Assembly (NCBI GenBank): GCA_964539825.1
Contig: CAZIKF010000029.1
Span: forward strand, 1 to 64,000
Length of the DNA: 64,000 bases
Source of the DNA: CAZIKF01 sp964539825
GTDB taxonomy: Bacteria; Muiribacteriota; UBA6191
Direction: 5' to 3'
Of this stretch, positions 53,901 through 62,900 are shown in pieces. The notes below the pieces were generated by a model. It was not told the DNA's origin. It saw only the letters and a list, made by a program, of their open reading frames with translations, and did no database searches. A program made the position numbers and the translations under genes. The stretch's first letter is position 1. Each line of letters starts with the position of its first letter.

Positions 53901-56900
53901 GAGTTATGATGACCTCCGCTGATGTCAGCGGAACCCTCACCGCAGCAGTCGTAGATCTCAATGCTGGCGCTATCGATGGTGTCGCCATTGGTCTTGACTC
54001 TCAATCCACAGGACAGTTTTCAGATGTTACTGCCATAAGTCTTGAAGTCACATCTAGTCTTACCGCAACGGCAAGTGGTCTTTTAATTTCCTCCGCTGAT
54101 GTGAGCGGAACTCTCAGCGCAGCGACGGTAGATCTCAACGGAGGTAATATAGACGGAACCGTGATCGGAGCCGCCACTCCTGCTGCCGGTAGTTTTAGCA
54201 CAGTGGACATTGACGCAGGAAACATCGACGGAACAGTCATCGGGGCAAACAGCACGGCAGCGGCTAACTTCACTGATGTAGATGCCACCAGCCTGGAAGT
54301 CACCTCAAGCCTCACTGCAACTAGCACGGGTGTGACGATCTCATCAGCTGATGTTACGGATACTCTCACAGCGGCTACGGTAGATTTAAACGGTGGAAAT
54401 ATCGACGCTACCATCATCGGTGCAGCTACCCCCGCTGCTGGTAATTTCAGCACCGTGGATATCGATGCTGGAAGCATTGACGGGACAGTGATAGGAGCAA
54501 ATAGCGTAGCGGCAGCTGACTTTTCCGATGTGGACGCCACCAGTCTTGAAGTCACCTCCTCCCTGACCGCTACAAGCACCGGGGTAACAATCTCATCAGC
54601 CAACATCTCGGGAACTCTGACTGCCGCCGCTGTAGATCTTAATTCAGGAAATCTTGATGGAGTCGCGATCGGTGACGCTGTTCAGTCAACTGCTCAGTTT
54701 ACCGCTGTCACCGGTACAAGCTTACGAGTCACTGACATTCTTACTGCCGCAGATAATACGGTGACCATGGCTTCGGCAACGGTAACTGGAAACCTTACCG
54801 CTAATTCCATGGAAATCAGTTCTCTAAATCTTACCGGAACTCTTACAGCAGCGATGGTAGACCTTAATGGAGGCAACATTGATGGAGTGGCTCTCGGTAT
54901 GGATTCCCAATCAACCGGGCAATTTTCCGATGTAACCGCTGTAAGCCTAAGAGTAACCTCCAGTCTCACTGCTACAGCAGGCGGACTAACGATTTCCTCT
55001 GCTGATGTGTCAGGGACACTAACTGCAGCCACGGTGGATCTCAACGGAGGCAATATAGACGGGACTGTAGTAGGAGCTACTACTCCCGCAGCCGGTAGTT
55101 TTAGTACGGTTGATATCGATGCTGGAAGTATTGATGGAACAGTAATCGGCGCAGGCAGTGCGGCAGCAGCTGATTTTACCGATGTAGACGCCACCAGTCT
55201 CGAAGTCACCTCAAGCCTCACCGCAACCAGCACGGGTGTAACCATCTCCTCCGCTGATGTAACCGGTACATTGACCGCGGCAACTGTAGACCTTAATGCT
55301 GGAAACATCGATGGTGTCGCCATCGGAATTGATTCCCAATCTACCGGACAATTCTCAGATGTAACCGCTGTGAGTCTCAGAGTTACCTCAAGTCTTACTG
55401 CTACCGCAAGCGGATTGACTATTTCATCCGCAGACGTCAGCGGAACCCTGACTGCCGCAACAGTAGATCTCAACGGCGGAAACATAGATGGAACTGTGAT
55501 CGGAGCAACTAGCGCAACCACCGGAACTTTTTCAGATCTGACAGCCACCAATATCACCGGTACACTGCAAACTGCCGCACAACCTAATGTGACCAGCCTG
55601 GGAACTCTGACCACCCTGGCCGTTTCCGGTGATCACACAGTTAATACAACCCACCTGGTTGTTGATACTACCAATGCTTCAGCTGCAAGAGTTGGTATTG
55701 GAACCGCCACACCGACAGCGGAACTGGATGTAAATGGTCAAATCCTCGCCAGTTCAATCAATGTTTCCGGGGGTCTCACCGCTACTTCCCTACATATTAC
55801 CGGCGTACTTACTGCCGAGCTTGGAAACCTCACCGTTGGCACTGTTGATCTCAACGGCGGCGCAATTGATGGAATCACAATCGGAGATACCTCTCAGTCT
55901 ACCGCACAGTTTACAAACGTCACCGCGGCCAGCCTCAGGGTTACCTCCAGTCTAACCGCGACAAGCAGCGGATTGACAATTTCCTCTGCGGATTTCAGCG
56001 GTACACTGACCGCGGCGGATGTTGATCTCAATGCTGGAAATATCGATGGTGTCGCCATCGGTGTAGATTCCCAATCCACTGGACAGTTCTCTGATGTGAC
56101 TGCGGTTAGTCTTCGAGTTACTTCCAGCATGACAGCCACTAACAGTGGATTGTCTATCTCCTCCGCTGATGTCAGCGGAACACTTACCGCGGCAACTGTG
56201 GATCTCAACGCTGGAAACATTGATGGAGTCGCGATCGGAATTGATTCCCAATCCACTGGACAGTTCTCTGATGTGACCGCTGTAAGCTTGAAAGTTACAT
56301 CCAGTCTCACCGCTACTGCAAGCGGACTCACCATTTCTTCCGCAGATGTTAGCGGAACCCTCACAGCAGCAACAGTTGATCTCAACGGCGGGAACATTGA
56401 TGGAACCGTGATCGGGGCAGCTACACCCGCTGCCGGTAGCTTTAGCACAGTGGACATCGATGCTGGAAATATTGATGGGACTGTTATTGGTGCAAGCAGC
56501 GCGGCAGCTGCAGACTTTACCGATGTTGACGCTACAAGCCTTGAGGTCACTTCCAGCCTCACCGCAACAAGTACTGGCGTTACTATATCCTCCGCTGATG
56601 TAACCGCAACTCTCACGGCGGCTACCGTAGATCTCAATGGAGGAAATATCGACGGTACCGTGATTGGTGTCACCACACCAGCAGCCGGTAACTTTAGCAC
56701 TGTAGATATAGATGCCGGAAGTATTGATGGGACTGCCATTGGAGTAAATTCCCAGTCAACCGCTGAGTTTAGCAGTGTGACGGCCGTCAGTTTAAAGGTA
56801 ACTGACAGCCTTACCGCCACCTCAAGCGGATTGATTATTTCTGCAGCTGATGTAACAGGAGTTCTCACAGCTGCAAACGTTGATCTCAACGCTGGAAACA

Positions 56901-59900
56901 TCGATGGAGTCGCTATCGGAGAAGCGGCCCAGTCTACAGCTCAATTTACCGCTGTCACCGGTACTAGTTTAAGAGTCACAGATATCCTTACCGCAGCGAA
57001 CAACACTGTCACAATGGCATCCGCCACGGTCAGCGGTAATCTAACCGCTAATTCCATGGAAATTACCAGTCTTAACCTGACTGGTACTCTAACTGCGGCC
57101 AATGTTGATCTCAATGCTGGAAACATCGACAACACCGTCATTGGTGCAACGACACCAGCTGCTGGTAACTTCAGTACGGTGGACATCGATGCCGGAAGTA
57201 TTGATGGAACTGTAATAGGAGCAAATAGCGCTGCGGCAGCAGACTTCACCGATGTGGATGCAACCAGCCTGGAGGTCACCTCCAGTCTAACGGCTACCAG
57301 TACGGGCGTAACCATCTCATCTGCTAATGTAACGGATACTCTCACAGCTGCCACCGTGGATCTTAACGGTGGAAATATAGACGGGACCACTATCGGAGCT
57401 GGCACACCTTCTGCGGGTAGTTTTAGCACTGTGGATATCGATGCGGGAAGTATCGATGGAACAGTCATAGGAGCAAACTCTGCAGCAGCAGCCGATTTCA
57501 CCGATGTAGATGCAACAAGTTTAGAGGTCACATCAAGCCTCACCGCATCTAGTACCGGTGTAACCATCTCCTCTGCCGAGATCACCGGGATCCTGACTGC
57601 TGCAACGGTAGATCTCAATGCGGGGAATATTGACGGCGTAGCAATCGGTGTAGATTCTCAATCAACTGCAGAGTTCACTGCTGTAACGGGAACCAGTCTA
57701 AGAGTCACTGACATCCTTACTGCCGCAGACAACACGGTGACCATGATCTCAGCAACCGTTACAGGAAACCTCACCGCAAACACCATGGAGCTCACCTCTC
57801 TGAATCTCTCTGGCACATTGACCGCTGCTACGGTAGATCTTAATGGCGGCAATATTGATAGCACTGTAATTGGGGCAGCCACCCCAGCCGCCGGTAGTTT
57901 TAGTACAGTAGATATTGATGCAGGAAGTATCGATGGGACTGTGATTGGTGCAAACAGTGCCGCGGCTGCAGACTTCACAGATGTGGATGCCACCAGCCTG
58001 GAGGTTACTTCCTCACTAACTGCAACCAGTACCGGTGTAACCATTTCCTCAGCGGATGTCACCGGGATACTTACCGCTGCAACTGTAGATCTCAATGCCG
58101 GAAATATTGATGGGGTCGCGATTGGAATTGATTCCCAATCAACCGGTCAATTTTCTGATGTAACCGCCGTGAGTCTAAGAGTTACCTCTAGTCTAACCGC
58201 CACGGCAAACGGTTTAAGCATATCCTCCGCCGATGTCACTGGCACTCTTACTGCTGCTACCGTAGACCTTAATAGTGGAAATATTGATGGGACCACGATC
58301 GGTGCCGCTACTCCGGCAGCAGGTAATTTCAGTACTGTAGACATCGATGCTGGAAGTATTGATGGAACGGTAATTGGAGCCAACAGTGCTGCAGCAGCCG
58401 ACTTTACAGATGTCGATGCCACCAGTCTGGAAGTCACCTCAAGCCTTACTGCTACCAGCACAGGTGTAACGATCTCCTCTGCTGATGTAACCGGAATATT
58501 GACCGCGGCTACTGTGGATCTCAATGCAGGAAACATTGATGGTGTGACCATCGGGGATGCAGCCCAGTCCACCGCGCAATTTACCGCTGTGACCGGTACC
58601 AGCCTGAGAGTCACCGGAATTCTTACCGCAGCAGATAATACGATAACCATGGTTTCAGCCACCGTTACAGGAAACCTTACAGCGAATTCCATGGAGATTA
58701 CCTCCTTGAATCTCACCGGCACTCTCACCGCAGCCAATGTAGATCTCAACGGGGGAAGTATCGATGGAACCGTGATCGGGGCAAGTAGCGCGACCACAGG
58801 TACTTTCACTGATCTTATAGCCACCAATATCACTGGCACTCTGCAAACTGCCGCACAACCGAATGTGACCAGCCTGGGAACTCTAACCTCCCTGGCCGTT
58901 TCCGGTGATCACACAGTTAACACAACCCACCTGGTCGTAGATACTTCCACAGCATCTGCTGCAAGAGTTGGTATCGGCACCGCTTCTCCGGCAGCGGAAC
59001 TTGATGTAAATGGGCAAATCCTGGCTAATTCGATCAATGTATCCGGGGCGTTAACTGCTACTTCCCTGCATATCACGGGTGTACTCACCGCCGAGCTTGG
59101 CAACCTCACCGTAGGTACTGTTGATCTCAACGGTGGTGCGATTGATGGAATCACAATCGGAGGTGCTACCCAGTCCACCGCGCAATTTACAAATGTCACC
59201 GCGACCAGCCTCAGAGTTACTTCCAGTCTGACCGCGACCAGTGGCGGACTGACGATTTCCTCTGCGGACCTCACCGGAACACTGACCGCGGCAACAGTAG
59301 ATCTTAACGCTGGAAACATCGATGGTATCGCCATAGGTGTAGACTCCCAGTCAACTGGCCAATTCTCCGATGTGACCGCAGCCAGCCTGAAGGTTACATC
59401 CAGCCTCACTGCTACAGCGAGTGGATTGACCATCTCTTCCGCTGATGTAACCGGAACCCTTACAGCTGCCACTGTGGATCTTAATGCCGGGAATATTGAC
59501 GGAGTCGCGATTGGTATCGATTCCCAATCAACTGGACAGTTCTCCGATGTGACCGCCGTCAGCCTGAAAGTTACATCCAGTCTCACCGCTACAGCAAGCG
59601 GACTTACAATTTCCTCCGCAGATGTGAGCGGAACACTTACTGCAGCCAATGTAGATCTCAATGGTGGAAACATCGATGGAACCGTAATCGGGGCAGCTAC
59701 ACCTGCAGCCGGTAACTTCAGTACGGTGGATATCGATGCTGGAAGTATTGATGGAACTGTGATCGGGGCAAGCAGTGCCGCTGCTGCTGATTTTACAGAC
59801 GTGGATGCCACCAGCGTGGAGGTTACCTCAAGCCTTACCGCCACAAGTACGGGTGTGATAATCTCCTCTGCTGATGTCACCGGGACTCTCACTGCGGCTA

Positions 59901-62900
59901 CAGTAGATCTCAATGGCGGCAACATTGATGGTACTGTCATTGGTGCCAGCAGTGCAGTGGCGGCTAATTTCACCGATGTAGATGCCACCAGTCTAGAAGT
60001 TACCTCAAGTCTCACTGCAACGAGCACTGGTGTAACCCTGGCCTCTGCCGATGTTTCGGGAACACTTACCGCTGCAACCGTCGATCTCAATGCTGGAAAC
60101 ATGGATGGAGTCGCCATTGGAGTTGATTCTCAATCAACCGCTGAGTTTACTGCCGTCACGGGAACCAGTTTGAGAATCACCAACATTCTTACAGCAGCTG
60201 ATAACACAGTTACCCTGGTCTCCGCTACAGTCACTGGAAATCTCACGGCTAACTCTATGGAGATTACCAGTCTAAACCTTACCGGGACACTCACAGCTGC
60301 CAATGTAGACCTTAATGGAGGTAACATTGATGGGACTGTGATCGGTGCAAGCAGCTCTACCACCGGTACTTTTACGGATCTCACAGCCACAAATATCACT
60401 GGCACACTGCAAACAGCTGCACAAGCTAACGTAACCAGCCTGGGCACACTTACTTCTCTTTCTGTTTCCGGTGATCACACCGTAAACACCACTCACCTTG
60501 TTGTAGATACTTCAACACCCTCCCTGGCCAGAGTTGGTATTGGAACCGCTTCTCCCAGTACTGAGCTTGAAGTTGCTGGACAGATTCGCACCGTCTCCTT
60601 AACCGCTACCGGCACCATCACTGCAGCCAGCATGAGGGTTACGGGAACATTAACAGCAGGTGCTATTGATTTTGCTGGTTCCTCCATCAATGATGCGATC
60701 ATAGGAGACAGCGTTCCAAGGCAGGCTACTTTCACTACCATGGCAGGCACCTCACTAGAGATTACTTCAGCATTAACTGTTACAGCTTCAGGACTGACTC
60801 TGACAGCTGCTAATGCCTCCGGAAATTTGACCGCTGCGACGGTAGATCTAAATGGTGGAACCATTGATAACACCGTAATTGGGGCAACCACTCCAGCAGC
60901 AGGTAACTTTTCCACTGTTGATATTGACGGAGGGACCATTGATGGAGCAACTATTGGGGATACCACACCGGCAGCAGGTACTTTCACACAGGCAACAATA
61001 GAGGCAAGTTCGGATGCTCTTACTATTTTAAGCGCGGCCAGCACTGCAGATGATTCTATTCTACGATTCAGAGCTGGTAATTCTAATGAGGGATACCTTC
61101 AATACGATCACAATGCCGCGGCCAATAATGAAATCTTGAAAGTCAATGTCGGGGGTACTGACACTCTGTATGTCCGAGGCAACTCTAGAGTTGGTATAGG
61201 TGAAGATACCCCTCTTGATAAACTCGTAATTAAAGAAAGCAATTCAGGCGGATTAGCCGCGGTACGAATTGTTAACACAGGTGATGCCGCTAGCACAGGT
61301 TCCGGAATTCGTCTATTTGCTGATGACAGCAACGATGATGTTTTCGAGATGGCCAGTGTGGAAGCAACGAGGATTAGTTCCACTAACAACTCAGAAAAGG
61401 GTGCTCTTGAATTCAAAGTGAATATTGGTGACAATCTTCAAACCTCCATGTATCTCACAGAGAACCAGGATGTAGGTATAGGAACCACAACCCCGGCTTC
61501 TAAATTGGAAGTATCTGGACAGGTAACAGCCAGTTCCCAAAACATCACAGGCAACCTCACCGCCGCAACCGTTGATCTTAACGGTGGCAATATCGACAAT
61601 ACGGTTATTGGAGCTACGACTCCGGCAGCAGCTACGGTTACAACTATAACAGCTAATACTTCTTTGGAAGTTAGTTCTTCCCTCACAGCCACAGCTAGCG
61701 GATTAACCATTTCTTCAGCCAATGTTACCGGTACCCTGACCGCAGCAAGTTTCGATGTTACGAGCATGGATCTAACCGGTACACTCACCGCTGCAACAGT
61801 CGATCTTAACGGTGGAAATATAGACGCTACAGCGATTGGAGATAATTCCCAATCAACAGGTCAGTTTACAAGTGTTACGGCTTCAAGTCTGAGAGTCACC
61901 TCGAGCCTTACTGCAACCAGCTCTGGATTGACCATTTCCTCAGCAAATGTCACAGGTACATTGACAGCGGAAACCATGGTTGTAACCAGCATGGATCTTA
62001 GCGGAACTCTTACAGCCGCAACAGTAGATCTCAATGGTGGCAACATTGACGGAACCGCTATAGGAACTACTACACCTGCAGCTGCGACAGTTACCGCCCT
62101 TACAGCGAATGTATCTCTTGAAGTTAGCTCATCCCTTACAGCTACCAGCAGTGGGTTAACTATTTCCTCCGCTAATGTCACCGGTACCTTAACCGCGGCG
62201 GCGATGGATGTAACCAGTATGGATCTAAGCGGAACTCTGACGGCAGCAACCGTAGACCTCAATGGAGGAAATATAGATGGAACCACAATTGGTGCAGCCA
62301 CCCCGGCTGCGGCAACAGTTACTGCTCTAACAGCGAATACATCTTTGGAAGTTAGCTCCTCTCTTACTGCAACCAGCAGCGGATTAACCATTTCTTCAGC
62401 CAACATCACAGGTACCCTTACCGCAGCTACCGTAGACCTTAACAGCGGCAACCTCGATGACATCACCATAGGAGCTACAACGCCGGCTACTGCTACCTTT
62501 ACGGATATAACCGCAAACGGAGGAATTACGGGCACTCTACAAACCGCGGTTCAACCCAACATCACTTCCGTAGGGACTCTCACACAACTGACTGTATCCG
62601 GTGATCTAACTGTAAATACCACCCATCTCTTTGTAGATACCTCCAATACAGGTTCTACCAGGGTCGGTATCGGGACCACCAACCCGACTTCAGAATTGGA
62701 GGTCAATGGCCAAATTAAGACCGCCTCCATGGATATTTCCGGAACACTGACCGCAACTTCCCTGCATATCACTGGAATTCTTACTGCTGAAATGGGGGAA
62801 TTGAACGTTGGATCAGCTGTTATTGCTTCAGGAAGCTTTAACGGAGTAGAGATTGGTACCACAACCGCTTCAATTGCCCAGTTTACAAATGTGACAGCTT

